A DNA stretch of 64,000 nt from Arthrobacter sp. KBS0703 (GCF_002008315.2 NZ_MVDG02000001.1:992001-1056000), one strand, 5' to 3'. Shown: positions 34,662 through 45,245, counted from the stretch's first letter. Numbers and translations are program-made. Notes: generated by a model not told the origin, from the sequence alone.

Positions 34662-37600
34662 TTACTCGGGGGCGCCGGGTGCGGCGCGCCTGCCGGTGAC
34701 CTTGGGGACCATGCCGGTGGTCCAGTCCACGAACTCGTCGTCGACGTCATCGGCCGGCGTCATGCCGGGACGTTCCTTCAGCTGCCGGAGCAGCGATTTC
34801 TTCTCCTTGCGCCCCTCCACCAGGCGGTACAGCACCGGGACCAGCACCAGGGTCAGAGCGGTGGAGGACACCAGGCCGCCGATCACCACGATGGCCAGCG
34901 GCTGGGAAATGAACCCGCCGCCGCCCGTCATGCCGAGGGCCATGGGCGTCAGGGCAAACACGGTCGCCAGCGCCGTCATGAGGATGGGCCGCAGGCGCTG
35001 CCGGGCCCCGTGGGTGATCGCATCGGCCACACTCATGCCGGGCCTGCCGCCGCGCGGCCTGCGGTACTGGTTGATCAGGTCGATGAGCACAATCGCGTTG
35101 GTCACCACAATGCCCACGAGCATCAGCATGCCGATCAGGGACGGCAGCCCCAGCGGCACCTTGGTGATGAGCAGCAGGGCAACGGCGCCCGTGGCCGCGA
35201 ACGGCACCGAGACGAGGAGGATCAGCGGCTGGATCAGCGACTTGAACGCGGCCACCATGATCACGTAAACGATGGCGATGGCAGCGAGCAGCGCGAGCCC
35301 GAGCTGCCGGAAGGAGTCGGCCTGCTGGGTAGTGGCCCCGCCGATCTGCGCGGTGACGCCGGCCGGAAGCTCCACGGATTTGAGCCGGTTCTGCACCTCG
35401 GTGCTGACGGCGCCCAGGTTGGCGCCCGACGGCGTGACGGACACTTGCGCGGTCCGCTGGCCGTTGCTTGAGGTAATCGAGACGGGGACGTCCACCTGTT
35501 CGACGGCGGCGATCTTGCTCAGGGGCACGGGGCCGCGGGCTGTCGGCAGCGAAATGGCTCGGACCGCGGCGATGCTGGTGAAGCGGGTGCCTTCGCCGAT
35601 GCGGACCGGAAAGTCGTCGGCGTCGATGCGCACGGTGCCCGCGGGAACAGGGCTGATGGTTGCGGCTAGCACGCCTGCCACCTGCTCTTCGTTCAGGCCT
35701 GCAGCCACCGCCTTGGCTCGGTCCACCTTGACCTGCACCACGGGCTGGCTCGCCGCGAGGTTGGTGGTGACCTCGGTGCTTCCGGGCACGCCCGTCATGG
35801 CCCGGACCGTGGCGTCACTGGCCTTGCCGAGATCCGCCGTGGTGGCGGCCTTCAGTGTGATGTCCACCGTGGAGGAGGAGCCGAAGCCGCCCTGCTGGGC
35901 GCCCACGGAGATCTTGCCGGAACCGCTGACCTTGGCCAGTTCGGTGCGCACCGTTTCCTGGAGCTTCGCCTGGTTGGCCTTCTCCTCGGTGACCACGGTG
36001 AACGAGGAGTTGGAGGACCCGGAGGAGGTCAGGGCCGTAAAGCCGGCCTGCGCGTTGCCCGACGTCACCTGGACGTCCCGGATGCCCTCGATGCCGAGCA
36101 GCACGGTTTCAAGCTTTTCCGCGGCGGCGCTGGTGTCCTCGAGGCTCGTTCCGGCAGGGAGTTCCTGCTTGACGGTCATGCTGTTTTCGCCGGACCGGCC
36201 GAGCAGGTCGGTGGCGAGCAGGGGGGTCATGGCCGCGGTTCCGCCCAGCACCAGGACAGCCGCAACCAACGTCACCACGGGGCGCTTCTGGGTCTTGGTG
36301 AGGACGGGCAGGTACCCGCGCTGGAGGAGGCTGCGCTGCTCCGCCTCATGCGCCTTGGCTTCTATGGCGCGGGGTGATTCGGGAGCAGTCCCGGCGGCGC
36401 CCGCATCCGTGGGTGACTTGAGGAACCAGTACGCCAGGACCGGAACAATGGTCAGGGCCACGAGCAGCGATGACAGCAGCGCAATGGTGACGGTCAGCGC
36501 GAAGGGCCGGAACAATTCACCGGCGAGGTCGCCCACGAAGGCAATGGGCAGGAAGACGGCCACGGTGGTGAGCGTCGAGGCGGTGATGGCGCCGGCCACT
36601 TCGCGGATGGACGTCAGGATGGCGGTGAGCTTGGGCTCGCCGTAGCTAAGGTGCCGCTTGATGTTTTCGATCACCACGATCGAGTCGTCCACCACCCTGC
36701 CGATCGCGATGGTGAGCGCGCCCAGCGTGAGGATGTTCAGCGAATACCCGGTGCCGGACAGGCCGATGAAGGTGATCAGCAGCGACAGCGGGATGGAGAC
36801 GGCGGTGACCAGCGTGGAGCGGACCGACATCAGGAAGACGAGGATGACGGCGACGGCGAAGCCCAGCCCCAGCAGGCCCTCCGTGGTGAGATCCTTGATG
36901 GATTTCTCGATGAACGGCGCCTGGTCGAAGACCGGCGTGAACTTTGCGTTCGAGCCGAGCTCGGTCTCAAGCTGCGCCAGCGAGTCCTTGACGGCGTGGG
37001 AGATGGCCACGGTGTCGCCCTCGGGCTTCTTTGTGACGGACACGGCCAGGGTCTCCTTGCCGTTGGTCCGCGTGATGGACGTCCGGGCATCGTCCTTGAT
37101 GCTGACGTCGGCGACCGAGCCGATCGTTGCGCCGCCCTTCGCTCCGCTGAGGGGCAGGGCCTTGACGGCGGCCGTCGAGTCCACCGGGCTGCCGACCTGC
37201 AGCGACAGGCTCTGGCCCTTGTCCTCAATCGTGCCGGCGGGCACCAGGTCGCCGTTATTGGTCAGGGCGTTCCGGATCGACTGGATCGTCGCCCCGCTGG
37301 CTGCCATTTTGGCCGGGGTCGGCAGGATCGCGATGTGCCGGCTGGCGCCGCCGGTCACATCGGCGCCGCGGACGCCGTCGAGCTTTTGCAGCCGGGGCAC
37401 CGTCAGCCGCTGGAGGTCGGTGTTCAGCTCGCTGAGCGGCTTGTCAGAGGAAACGGCGAGGAAAACGATCGGAAAGTCGCTAATGCTGCCCGCGATGGCC
37501 TGCGGCTGGACGTCATCCGGAAGGGTCCGCTTGGCGTTGGAAATCGCGCGGTCGATCTGGTTCCGGGCGCGGTCCAGGTTGGACCCGTAGGTGAACACCA

Positions 37601-37880
37601 TGCTGATCTGGGACACGCCGTTGCGCGAGGTGGACGACGTCGATTCCAGGCCCTCGACGCCGTTCAAGGCCGTCTCCAGCGGACGGCTCACCTGCTTGTC
37701 CACCACCTCGGGGGAGGCGCCCGGCATGGACGTGATGACGGTGATCCGCGGGAACTCCACGGACGGGATGAGCTCCTGCTTGAGTGAGGACATGGTGATC
37801 ACGCCGAACACCGAGGCAAAGATGGTGATCAGCGCGATCAGCGCACGGTTCCCGAGGGAAAGACTGGCCAGCCGGAACAT
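34662..37880 (-). CDS. RND-family efflux transporter (HAE1/AcrB-like)
   Basis: The 1072-residue protein has the two-fold RND layout: TM1 near the start (IALITIFASVFGVITM), a large periplasmic-type domain, six membrane segments from about residue 335 and the same again after residue 860. GRVVDDSIVVIENIKRHL in TM4 carries the proton-relay aspartates, and GIVVTNAIVLIDLINQYR is its counterpart in the second half. It resembles SwrC/AcrB transporters of Gram-positive bacteria, which act without an outer-membrane channel. No membrane-fusion partner is visible beside it. Substrate unknown. Confidence 0.92.
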   Translation of the reverse strand: MFRLASLSLGNRALIALITIFASVFGVITMSSLKQELIPSVEFPRITVITSMPGASPEVVDKQVSRPLETALNGVEGLESTSSTSRNGVSQISMVFTYGSNLDRARNQIDRAISNAKRTLPDDVQPQAIAGSISDFPIVFLAVSSDKPLSELNTDLQRLTVPRLQKLDGVRGADVTGGASRHIAILPTPAKMAASGATIQSIRNALTNNGDLVPAGTIEDKGQSLSLQVGSPVDSTAAVKALPLSGAKGGATIGSVADVSIKDDARTSITRTNGKETLAVSVTKKPEGDTVAISHAVKDSLAQLETELGSNAKFTPVFDQAPFIEKSIKDLTTEGLLGLGFAVAVILVFLMSVRSTLVTAVSIPLSLLITFIGLSGTGYSLNILTLGALTIAIGRVVDDSIVVIENIKRHLSYGEPKLTAILTSIREVAGAITASTLTTVAVFLPIAFVGDLAGELFRPFALTVTIALLSSLLVALTIVPVLAYWFLKSPTDAGAAGTAPESPRAIEAKAHEAEQRSLLQRGYLPVLTKTQKRPVVTLVAAVLVLGGTAAMTPLLATDLLGRSGENSMTVKQELPAGTSLEDTSAAAEKLETVLLGIEGIRDVQVTSGNAQAGFTALTSSGSSNSSFTVVTEEKANQAKLQETVRTELAKVSGSGKISVGAQQGGFGSSSTVDITLKAATTADLGKASDATVRAMTGVPGSTEVTTNLAASQPVVQVKVDRAKAVAAGLNEEQVAGVLAATISPVPAGTVRIDADDFPVRIGEGTRFTSIAAVRAISLPTARGPVPLSKIAAVEQVDVPVSITSSNGQRTAQVSVTPSGANLGAVSTEVQNRLKSVELPAGVTAQIGGATTQQADSFRQLGLALLAAIAIVYVIMVAAFKSLIQPLILLVSVPFAATGAVALLLITKVPLGLPSLIGMLMLVGIVVTNAIVLIDLINQYRRPRGGRPGMSVADAITHGARQRLRPILMTALATVFALTPMALGMTGGGGFISQPLAIVVIGGLVSSTALTLVLVPVLYRLVEGRKEKKSLLRQLKERPGMTPADDVDDEFVDWTTGMVPKVTGRRAAPGAPE

Positions 37881-37948
37881 CGCGTGGTCTCCTGGTGGGT
37901 CGACGGACTATTGCCTGTGGTGGAGCCTGCCGCAACCCGGACAGGGTG

Positions 37949-39454
37949 TTAGCGATTGACGGCCGGCGAAGCTTCCAGCTGGAGGGCCTTGGCCGTTGCC
38001 TTTTCAAGCTCCGAGGCCAGCTCAGGGTTGTCATTGAGCTTGACGCCGTAGCCGGGCATCATTTCCTTGAGCTTGGACTGCCAGCCCTTGAAGTTCTTGG
38101 GGAAGGACTTCTGCAGCACCTCGATCATGATAGGCACTGCGGTGGAAGCGCCCGGCGACGCGCCGAGGAGGGCGCCGATGGAGCCGTCGCGGGCGGCGAT
38201 CACCTCGGTGCCGAACTGCAGGACACCGCCCTTCTTCGGATCCTTCTTGATGATCTGCACACGCTGTCCCGCGGTGATAAGTTCCCAGTCGCCGTCCTTG
38301 GCTTCGGGGTAGTACTCGCGGAGTGCCTCAACCTTGTCCCCGTGGCGCTTGGCCACTTCCTTGACCAGGTACGCGGTGAGGTCCATGTTGTCCTTGGCCA
38401 CGGCCAGCATCGGAATGATGTTGCCGGGGCGGATGGACAGCGGGAGGTCGAGGTAGCTGCTGGTCTTCAGGAAGTTCGTGGAGAACCCGGCGTACGGGCC
38501 GAACAGGAGCGAGCGCTTGCCGCCGACGTAGCGGGTGTCCAGGTGGGGAACGGACATGGGGGGCGCGCCGACCGACGCCTGGCCGTAGACCTTGGCGTTG
38601 TGCTGGGAAGCGAGGGCCGGGTCCGTGCAGCGGAAGAACTGGCCCGAGACGGGGAACCCGCCGTAGCCCTTGCTCTCCGGAATGCCGGACGCCTGCAGCA
38701 GGCGGAGTGCGCCGCCGCCCGCCCCGACGAACACGAATTTGGCGCGGATGCTGCCGCGTTCCCCGGACGCCGGGTGCTTGAGCGAAAGGTCCCAGCCGCC
38801 GTCGGACGCCCGCTTGACGTCGGTGACGTCATGGCCGTAGTTGATCTCGACGCCGTTGTTGCCAAGGTACGTGGTCAGCTCACGGGTCAGCGCCCCGAAG
38901 TCGACGTCGGTGCCCTCCGCGGCGCGCGTCGCGGCGATGCGCTCCTTGGGGTCGCGGCCCTTGACGATGAGCGGAGCCCACTTGCCGATCTGGGCGAAGT
39001 CCTCGGAGTATTCCATGCTGTGGAACAGCGGGTGCTGCTTGAGCGCGTCGAAGCGCGTCTTGAGGAAGTTGGAGTTGTCCTGCCCGATGACGAAACTCAT
39101 GTGCGGGACGGTGTTGATGAAGCCCTTGGGCGACCCGATCAGGGAGTTGGTCACCAGGTGGGACCAGAACTGGCGGGAGAGCTGGAACTGCTCGTTGATG
39201 TGCAGGGCCTTGGAGGGGTCCACCGAGCCGTCTTTGGCTGCGGGGGAGTAATTAAGCTCACACAGTGCGGCATGCCCGGTGCCGGCGTTGTTCCACGGTC
39301 CGGAGCTTTCGAGGCCGGCCTCGTCAAGGCGCTCAAAGAGGGAAACAGTCCAGTTGGGTTCGAGCTGCTTGATGAACGCACCCAGCGTGGCGCTCATGAT
39401 ACCGCCGCCAATCAGGACGACGTCGGCATGTTGGGTCTTGGAAATGAAGGTCAC
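37949..39454 (-). CDS. mqo: Malate:quinone oxidoreductase
   Basis: The 501-residue membrane-associated FAD enzyme oxidises malate to oxaloacetate and passes electrons to the quinone pool. Motifs: [24 protein letters not shown] (FAD-binding GxGxxS/A), [31 protein letters not shown] (Mqo signature), [27 protein letters not shown] and [22 protein letters not shown] 39454 starts [13 protein letters not shown], at the conserved N-terminus. A longer frame to 39511 is less likely. Confidence 0.95.
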   Translation of the reverse strand: MTFISKTQHADVVLIGGGIMSATLGAFIKQLEPNWTVSLFERLDEAGLESSGPWNNAGTGHAALCELNYSPAAKDGSVDPSKALHINEQFQLSRQFWSHLVTNSLIGSPKGFINTVPHMSFVIGQDNSNFLKTRFDALKQHPLFHSMEYSEDFAQIGKWAPLIVKGRDPKERIAATRAAEGTDVDFGALTRELTTYLGNNGVEINYGHDVTDVKRASDGGWDLSLKHPASGERGSIRAKFVFVGAGGGALRLLQASGIPESKGYGGFPVSGQFFRCTDPALASQHNAKVYGQASVGAPPMSVPHLDTRYVGGKRSLLFGPYAGFSTNFLKTSSYLDLPLSIRPGNIIPMLAVAKDNMDLTAYLVKEVAKRHGDKVEALREYYPEAKDGDWELITAGQRVQIIKKDPKKGGVLQFGTEVIAARDGSIGALLGASPGASTAVPIMIEVLQKSFPKNFKGWQSKLKEMMPGYGVKLNDNPELASELEKATAKALQLEASPAVNR

Positions 39455-39533
39455 AATCAGTCTCCGATAGCAGCGGCTCTGGCTGTCACAGAATATCCCT
39501 GCACCGCCCACTAACTGAAATTGGTCCCGCCCG

Positions 39534-41195
39534 TCAAGGCCTTAGCTGGACCTTGGTGAAAACTTCATTTAATACCGGCGAGGCGGGATAGCTGAGGACG
39601 CGGTCGGACAGTGCCAGCGCCGAAATCGGGAACGCGATGGGGACGGCCGGAACCGTCGCTGCGATCTGGGCATTGATGGTCTGGTACTGCTCGGTGCGGT
39701 CCTTGCCGTCGGGCAGGCCGCGGGCCCGGTCGATCTTGGAGAAGACCTGGGCGTCCTGGTATCCGAACTCGCCGTTCTTCTCGCCGAACAGCGGCGTCAG
39801 GAAGTTGTCCGCGTCCGCGTAGGAGCCGTTCCAGCCCAGCAGGTGGAAGGCATGGTCGCCGGGGGACTGGACCTTCTGCAGGTAGCCGTCCGACCAGTCG
39901 ACGGGAACCGGCCTGATATTAAAGCCCACGGCCGTGAGCTGCCGGCTGATCTCGGCAAAGACCTTCTCGGGTGTGGGCAGATACGGCCGGGTCACGTTCA
40001 TGGGGTAGTAGAACTTGAGCGGCGCGCCCTTGTAGCCTGCCTCCGCCAGCAGGTCCTTGGCCTTGTCGGGGTCGTGGCCCAGTGCCGGCGCGTTGTTGTT
40101 GAACCCGCTCAGCTTCGGCGGCACGAACTGCGAGGCCTGGGTTGTGTTGTCGATGAAGAAGCGCCGGATGAGGGTGTCTTTGTCGATGGCCAGCTCGACT
40201 GCCTGCCTGACCTTCAGGTCCGCCAGGACGGGAACCGCCTGGTTCATGCCCAGGTACATCACCGAGAAGGGGTCGCGCTGGATGATCTGTTTTCCGCGCT
40301 TGACGAGCTGGTCGAAGTTGCCCACGGTCACGGCGTCGTAGCCGTCGATCTTGCCGTCGATCAGGGCCTGGAGGCGGGTCTGCGGGTGGTCGTAGGTAAT
40401 GAAGTGGATGGTGCCGATCTGGCCGCGGTCGCCCCAGTAGTCCTTGTTGGTGACGAGGGTGACGCTGGTGCTGTCCCAGGCGGAGAAGCGGAACGGTCCG
40501 GTGCCCACGGGGTGGGTGGCGTAGGCGGAAAGGACCTGGCTGCCCCGGCGGAGGTTCAGGACGTCGGCCCGTCCGGCTGCCAGTGCCTTGGGGGAGGAGA
40601 CGGCGAACGCGGGCAGGGTCAGGGCCTGCAGGAATCCCGTGAAGCGCTCGGTGAGGTCGATCCGCACCAGCCGGGGCGACAACGCCGTGCAGGCCTTGAA
40701 GACGGAGAGGCTGGCTTGATCGGAGTGTTCCTTGAAGACGCCCTTGAAGGTGGTTCCCGCAGCCTGCTTCCGGATGGCTTCGGAGAAGTGGAACCAGCGC
40801 TCAAAGTTGGTGCAGACGGCCTGGGCGTTGAACGGGGAACCGTCGTGGAACGTGATGCCGGGGCGCAGCGTGAAGGTATAGGAGCGTCCGTCCGCGGACT
40901 CTGTCCATTCGGTGGCGAGCAGCGGCGTGGGTTCGCCCGTGGTCTGGTCGACGCCGACGAGTCCCTCAAGGACCTGGCGGGTAACCCGCTGGGACTCGAC
41001 GTCGTTCGCCAGGGCCGGGTCCAGGCCCAGGGGCTGGGAAGCCGTACCGAACGCGAAAGTCGCCGACGGGCCGGTGGGCGTGGGGGTGGTGCTGACTGCG
41101 GCGGAGGAGGGCGCCGGGTCCGGCTCGCCGGTGCAGGAAGTGAGCGTTAAGCCCAGAAGGACGGCACCGGTTTTGATGGCCGTACGGCGCGACAT
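39534..41195 (-). CDS. Peptide/nickel-type ABC transporter substrate-binding lipoprotein (SBP family 5)
   Basis: The protein of about 553 residues begins [21 protein letters not shown], a signal sequence with a twin-arginine-like SRR and a lipobox ending in cysteine. The mature part is a family-5 binding protein: [43 protein letters not shown] and [15 protein letters not shown], among others. It would bind oligopeptides or similar ligands outside the cell. No permease or ATPase genes are adjacent, so it is an orphan here. A second in-frame ATG at 41219 adds eight residues. Confidence 0.9.
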   Translation of the reverse strand: MSRRTAIKTGAVLLGLTLTSCTGEPDPAPSSAAVSTTPTPTGPSATFAFGTASQPLGLDPALANDVESQRVTRQVLEGLVGVDQTTGEPTPLLATEWTESADGRSYTFTLRPGITFHDGSPFNAQAVCTNFERWFHFSEAIRKQAAGTTFKGVFKEHSDQASLSVFKACTALSPRLVRIDLTERFTGFLQALTLPAFAVSSPKALAAGRADVLNLRRGSQVLSAYATHPVGTGPFRFSAWDSTSVTLVTNKDYWGDRGQIGTIHFITYDHPQTRLQALIDGKIDGYDAVTVGNFDQLVKRGKQIIQRDPFSVMYLGMNQAVPVLADLKVRQAVELAIDKDTLIRRFFIDNTTQASQFVPPKLSGFNNNAPALGHDPDKAKDLLAEAGYKGAPLKFYYPMNVTRPYLPTPEKVFAEISRQLTAVGFNIRPVPVDWSDGYLQKVQSPGDHAFHLLGWNGSYADADNFLTPLFGEKNGEFGYQDAQVFSKIDRARGLPDGKDRTEQYQTINAQIAATVPAVPIAFPISALALSDRVLSYPASPVLNEVFTKVQLRP

Positions 41196-41344
41196 ACTGC
41201 TGGGCACTGGATTTATCACCTCTGGGCTGCTGGGCTGCGCGTGGGCGGCTGCGGTCTGCTGGCCCCGACCCTCATTCTAGTTGACGGGCAGGCTCCTCCT
41301 GACGGACCGTGGCGTCCGGACGCGCCGGCCCGGGCGGACATGAC

Positions 41345-41386
41345 AAAGCCGTGGCCCGCACCTAAGCCGGTGCGGGCCACGGCTTT
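41345..41386. terminator. Strong intrinsic terminator
   Basis: 18-bp perfect arms (AAAGCCGTGGCCCGCACC and complement) around TAAGCC, with flanking A and T runs. It lies downstream of the minus-strand fasciclin gene. Confidence 0.88.
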
Positions 41387-41439
41387 CCCTGTGCCGGATG
41401 GAATCCCAGTTCTTCCCCGGACGGGAGTCCCAGGAGGGA

Positions 41440-42111
41440 CTACTTGGGCATCAGCACCGAGTCGACCAGGTAAACAGTGGCGTTGGCCGTCTTGACGCCG
41501 CCGCAGATCACGTTGGCGCCGTCAACCTTGAGGGCATCCTTGCTGCCGGTCACGGTCACGGAACCGCCCTGGACCGTCTTGTGGGTGCCGACGATCTTGT
41601 CGGGGGTGATCTGGCCCGGGACAACGTGGTAGGTGAGGATCTTGCTCAGCAGGGCGTCATCCTTCTTGAGCGTTTCGATCGTGGCGGCGTCGATCTTGGC
41701 GAAGGCGTCGTCCACCGGTGCGAAGACGGTGAACTCGCTGCCGTTCAGCGTGTCCACGAGGTCAACCTTCGGGTTGAGCTTGCCCGAAACAGCGGCGGTG
41801 AGCGTCTTCAGGAGCGGGTTGTTGGAGGCGGCCACTGCCACCGGGTCCAGGGCCATGCCCGAGACCGAACCTGCACCGCTGGGTACCTTCTGCGCGTATC
41901 CGGCGCAGCCGGGGCCTACGAGGTTGGCCGCGGGATCCATGGCTGCCGCGGAGGTTTCCGACGGCGACGGCGCCATGCTGGAGGCGGACGGCTCAGCTGC
42001 AGCAGAGGAGCTGGTCGCCGTCGTGGCCGAACCGCCGCACGCGGTCAGGCTGAGCAGTGCTGCGGCTGCAACACCTGCAACGGTGAAAGTTGTGCGCTTG
42101 AAAGACTGCAT
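41440..42111 (-). CDS. Fasciclin-domain lipoprotein (MPT70/MPB83-like)
   Basis: The 223-residue protein starts [25 protein letters not shown], a signal peptide with lipobox LTAC, followed by a Ser/Ala-rich linker. A FAS1 domain covers about residues 90-220: [57 protein letters not shown] and the final [10 protein letters not shown]. It is probably a surface-exposed adhesion-type lipoprotein, like MPB83. An AGGAGAAT-type ribosome-binding site precedes the ATG. Confidence 0.93.
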   Translation of the reverse strand: MQSFKRTTFTVAGVAAAALLSLTACGGSATTATSSSAAAEPSASSMAPSPSETSAAAMDPAANLVGPGCAGYAQKVPSGAGSVSGMALDPVAVAASNNPLLKTLTAAVSGKLNPKVDLVDTLNGSEFTVFAPVDDAFAKIDAATIETLKKDDALLSKILTYHVVPGQITPDKIVGTHKTVQGGSVTVTGSKDALKVDGANVICGGVKTANATVYLVDSVLMPK

Positions 42112-42322
42112 TTCGATTCTCCTTGGTTGTGCCGATCATTGCCTGCGGAGAACGTTTCCGTCCCCGTCCATTGGCCCTATTCCGACTGCGGGCACCGACC
42201 CTTGGTTGGTGTCTCAATGGGTATTCGGCCACTGGGCGGCAGTGGATGGGTGACCCGGAAAAACTTTTTTGTGCGGCCCTGTTTCAGTTCCGCCGCGCGG
42301 GAGGAACCGCTGCTTAAACGCC

Positions 42323-42352
42323 GGAATCCCGGGCCTGGTGGCCCGGGATTCC
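42323..42352. terminator. Terminator downstream of tRNA-Leu
   Basis: GGAATCCCGGGCC pairs perfectly with its complement around TGGT. It lies 37 bp past the 3' end of the minus-strand tRNA. Confidence 0.8.
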
Positions 42353-42388
42353 GTGCTGTGCAGTATTCGTCTGCACTGCCGTATTGCC

Positions 42389-42473
42389 TGGTGCGCAAGG
42401 GGGGACTTGAACCCCCACGCCCGAAGGCACAGGAACCTAAATCCTGCGTGTCTGCCAATTTCACCACTCGCGC
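42389..42473 (-). tRNA. tRNA-Leu (anticodon TAG)
   Basis: The 85-nt gene includes an encoded CCA. The acceptor stem GCGCGAG/CTTGCGC pairs with two wobble-type pairs. The anticodon stem CAGGA/TCCTG holds loop TTTAGGT with anticodon TAG. A long variable arm (class II) and a GGGGGTTCAAGTCCCCC T-arm are present. Confidence 0.95.
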
Positions 42474-42602
42474 GCGGCTCCGCCCGGCGCCTTCTGCCCT
42501 CTTGTAACCGGCAAAAAACGTACGACGGCGGATGCCAGCCTCCATTGTACCGTTAGCCGACCGGGCCTTCAGCAGGCTTCGCCGGCGGGTTCAGGAGCCG
42601 GC

Positions 42603-43073
42603 TTATGCCAGCTTGAGGTCCTTGCGCAGCTTCGCAACATGGCCCGTAGCCCGGACGTTGTACTGGGCCACGGCCACCTTGCCGTCCGGATCCACCACAA
42701 CGGTCGAACGGATGAGGCCGTCGTAGGTGCGCCCGTAGTTCTTCTTCTCGCCCCACGCAGCGTAGGCCTCGGCCACTGCATGGCTTTCGTCGGACAGGAG
42801 GGGGAAGGTGAGACCTTCGGATTCAGCAAATGACGCCAGCTTGCTGACGGGGTCGGGCGAGATTCCCAGGACGTCGTAGCCCGCGGACTGCAGCGATGCG
42901 AGGCTGTCCCGGAAGTCGCACGCCTGCTTGGTGCATCCGGGAGTGGCGGCGGCCGGATAGAAGTAAATGATGGTGTTCCGGCCCCGGTAGTCGCTGAGGC
43001 TGACGTCGGCTCCGGCCGAGTCCTTCAGGGTAAAGGCGGGTGCGGCGTCGCCCGGGTTAAGTCTTTCAGCCAA
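42603..43073 (-). CDS. bcp: Thioredoxin-dependent peroxiredoxin (Bcp/PrxQ)
   Basis: The 156-residue enzyme reduces hydrogen peroxide and organic peroxides. The peroxidatic cysteine is in PAAATPGCTKQACDF, with the resolving cysteine four residues on in the same helix (atypical 2-Cys PrxQ). LNPGDAAPAFTLKDSAG and IIYFYP are typical. TTG 43073 is chosen because AAGGAG lies at the right distance before it; a long frame further upstream has no family similarity. It is divergent from a MarR regulator that may sense oxidants. Confidence 0.92.
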   Translation of the reverse strand: MAERLNPGDAAPAFTLKDSAGADVSLSDYRGRNTIIYFYPAAATPGCTKQACDFRDSLASLQSAGYDVLGISPDPVSKLASFAESEGLTFPLLSDESHAVAEAYAAWGEKKNYGRTYDGLIRSTVVVDPDGKVAVAQYNVRATGHVAKLRKDLKLA

Positions 43074-43160
43074 AGTATTCTCCTTGTTTGCGTGCGGGAC
43101 ATTTAAGCTTAGTAAGGCATGTGGGCGGGCACTAATCCACACTTGGCTATACTTGTTTCT

Positions 43161-43652
43161 ATGCCTGATATGGATCGCTGGCCCACTGGGCGCCTCTTGT
43201 CCACAGCGGCACGTCTTGTCGAGCACTCCTGGAACGAAAAATTGGGTGCAATCGGCCTCACCCACGCCGGTGTGATTGCCATCGAGGTTCTCTACAACAA
43301 CGGTCCCATGACGCAGGCCCAGCTGGCCCAGCTGGTGCGCGTTCAGGCCCAGACCATGGGCAAAACGCTCAGCCGGCTCGAAGCACACGGACACATCGTG
43401 CGCCAGCGCAGCACCTCTGACCGCCGCAGCCACGTCGTTTCACTGACTGATCGGGGCACCGAGGCAGTGGCCGCCGCAGCCGACATGGAGCGGTCCGTGC
43501 TTGCCGCAGCGTCCATCGATCCGGACGTCCTCCGGCAGGAACTTCAGGCCGTGGTCCGGGAACTCGCCACCCGGTTCGCGTCCCCCGCGACCACCGCCAT
43601 CGTGGCGAGCGGCGACTCCGGGCTCCCGGTCGAGGCCCGCTCCTTCGACTGA
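43161..43652 (+). CDS. MarR-family transcriptional regulator
   Basis: The 163-residue protein starts MPDMDRWPTGRLLSTAARLVEHSWNEKL. The winged helix is IAIEVLYNNGPMTQAQLAQLVRVQAQTMGKTLSRLEAHGHIVRQ, with a wing at STSDRRSHVVSLTDRG. It is divergent from bcp, 87 bp apart, so joint control of the peroxiredoxin is plausible. There is no conserved OhrR-type cysteine at the N-terminus, so an organic-peroxide-sensing mechanism is not supported. Confidence 0.9.
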   Translation: MPDMDRWPTGRLLSTAARLVEHSWNEKLGAIGLTHAGVIAIEVLYNNGPMTQAQLAQLVRVQAQTMGKTLSRLEAHGHIVRQRSTSDRRSHVVSLTDRGTEAVAAAADMERSVLAAASIDPDVLRQELQAVVRELATRFASPATTAIVASGDSGLPVEARSFD

Positions 43653-43758
43653 CCCGCTTCGGCCGCCTCCCCCTTGCCCAGTTGCCCCGGTTGACGCCAC
43701 GTCAGGGGAGGGCGAGACTGACCACATATCGTGAGTCCTGGAGATGGGCGGACAAGTC

Positions 43759-44289
43759 ATGCCTGAAGACCAAACTGCCGGCAGCGGCCCCAACGCCGGA
43801 CGACGCCCGAACCGGAACCCCCTCGTACGCCGTGTCATCCTCCCTGATTTCATCGTGGTGTCGCTCGCGCCGATCGCAGAGAACGTGACCTACAAGCTCG
43901 CCACCCAAGGCAGGCAAACGTGGCTCTTCCAGGATCTGGGCTACATGCTCGGCGCGGGCCTGCTCATCCTGATCACCTTCTATGGCATCTGGATCCACCA
44001 GCGGGACGACCGGAAGCTTCCGCCGGCCGAGGCGATGCGCGACGCCATTACTGCGACTGTTGTTCTCCTCTACCTGGTGCTGGTTTCGTGGGCCACCTTC
44101 TTCGCGCCGGGACCCACCCGGGATCTCCTCCCGGACCAGCTTCTTGCCTCGCTGACGACGGTCACCGGCGTCGTCATCGCGTTTTACTTCATCTCCACCG
44201 CTGCGGCCGGCAAATGGTCGCCGAAGCCGCCCTGGGCCGGAGAGCCTGCCGGTCACGAGCGGCCCGCAACGGAAAACGAACAGCGCTAG
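43759..44289 (+). CDS. Hypothetical membrane protein with four hydrophobic segments
   Basis: The 176-residue protein from ATG 43759 has an Arg/Pro-rich N-terminus and hydrophobic stretches near LPDFIVVSLAPIAENV, FQDLGYMLGAGLLILITFYGIWI, AITATVVLLYLVLVSWATFFAP and TTVTGVVIAFYFISTAAAG. The charged patch HQRDDRKLPPAEAMRD lies between the second and third. I do not recognise a family. It converges with the broken phosphodiester glycosidase gene, overlapping by 4 bp. Confidence 0.7.
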   Translation: MPEDQTAGSGPNAGRRPNRNPLVRRVILPDFIVVSLAPIAENVTYKLATQGRQTWLFQDLGYMLGAGLLILITFYGIWIHQRDDRKLPPAEAMRDAITATVVLLYLVLVSWATFFAPGPTRDLLPDQLLASLTTVTGVVIAFYFISTAAAGKWSPKPPWAGEPAGHERPATENEQR

Positions 44290-45111
44290 TCCCTCCGGCG
44301 GGGAAGCACCAGAAGGGGCATCGCCGACCGGCCGTTGGCCGGCCGCGTCGGAGGGCGAGTTGACCACCTGGCCGTTGACCACCATGGTGGTGGAGCCGCC
44401 GCCGTCGAGATTGATGGCGTCCACCATTCCGAGGGACCGGGCCACATCCGCTGATTCCTTGATGCTGAGCCCGAGCGCTGTGGTCTGGCGTCCGTCGGCG
44501 GTGACCAGCAGGGTGCGCCCCTGGGTATCGGCGCCGGCAATGGTCCGGGGGTTGCGTTTGTGGACCCAGCCGTAATAGAAGCTGTTGCTCTCGCCCTGGT
44601 GGACCATGCCATCCCGTTTTGCGGTGATGTTCTCGACGCCGTTGGTCATCAGGACGGGACCTCCGTTGACAACGTCCGTCGAGGAGCCGGCCTTCAGCGC
44701 CTTGCCGTCCTCGTTGACGAGTTCTGCATCGAGGTCCAGTCGTGCGCCGACCGTGGGGAGGGAACCGATCCCGATGAGATCGTCGCCTTTACCCACGACT
44801 TCGGGCCCTCCACTCCGTCCGGCCCCGGCATGGAGGCCGTGCTGGATGAACACGGCACCGTCCAGCGGTCAACTCCTCCCGCGGCATCCCGGTAGCCTGC
44901 AGCTTTGATCTGCGCGACTGCTGGTGCGGCATCGGCCTTCGACGCGAACTGTCCGGCTCGGACCCTGAAACCCAGGTCACCGCCGGAGTCTGCCAGCTGA
45001 GGGGACTGAACGTGTTCAACGCGCGCCGGGATGCCGACGGCCTGGAGTTTGCCGGCCGAGGGTCAGGGCTGCGATGGCAGCCCTGCTGAGGCGCTTGTTG
45101 GGGATTTTCAT
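44286..45111 (-). pseudogene. Phosphodiester glycosidase (NAGPA/DUF2233) family protein with SPOR-like repeat, rearranged
   Basis: The pieces belong to one secreted actinobacterial protein. From ATG 45111 a signal-peptide start (MKIPNKRLSRAAIAALTL) is followed by an SPOR-like unit in another frame (LGFRVRAGQFASKADA, QIKAAGYRD). The glycosidase C-terminus reads GSLPTVGARLDLDAELVNEDGK, FYYGWVHKRNPRTIAG and DAINLDGGGSTTMVVNGQVV, with a final frameshift near 44320. A linking segment (DEIVAFTHDFGPSTPSGPG) lies on the plus strand at 44780-44870, so it is inverted. The central part of the family domain is missing. The active-site DGGGS region is intact. Misassembly is the likely cause. Confidence 0.75.
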
Positions 45112-45212
45112 GCTGTGACCCTAGCCGCGCACGTTCCCGTCGGACGGGCCCAAACGCCGGTGTTCGGGATGTCTTGGCGGACTGTTCATGGGGCGTTTGC
45201 CAGCCAACAAGT

Positions 45213-45245
45213 TGAGCCTCGTCCGATACTACCGGACGAGGCTCA
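45213..45245. terminator. Perfect 13-bp inverted repeat in an intergenic region
   Basis: TGAGCCTCGTCCG and its complement flank ATACTAC. It lies between the glycosidase start and the lipoprotein stop, both minus strand, without a clear T-run. It could be a terminator or an operator. Confidence 0.5.
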
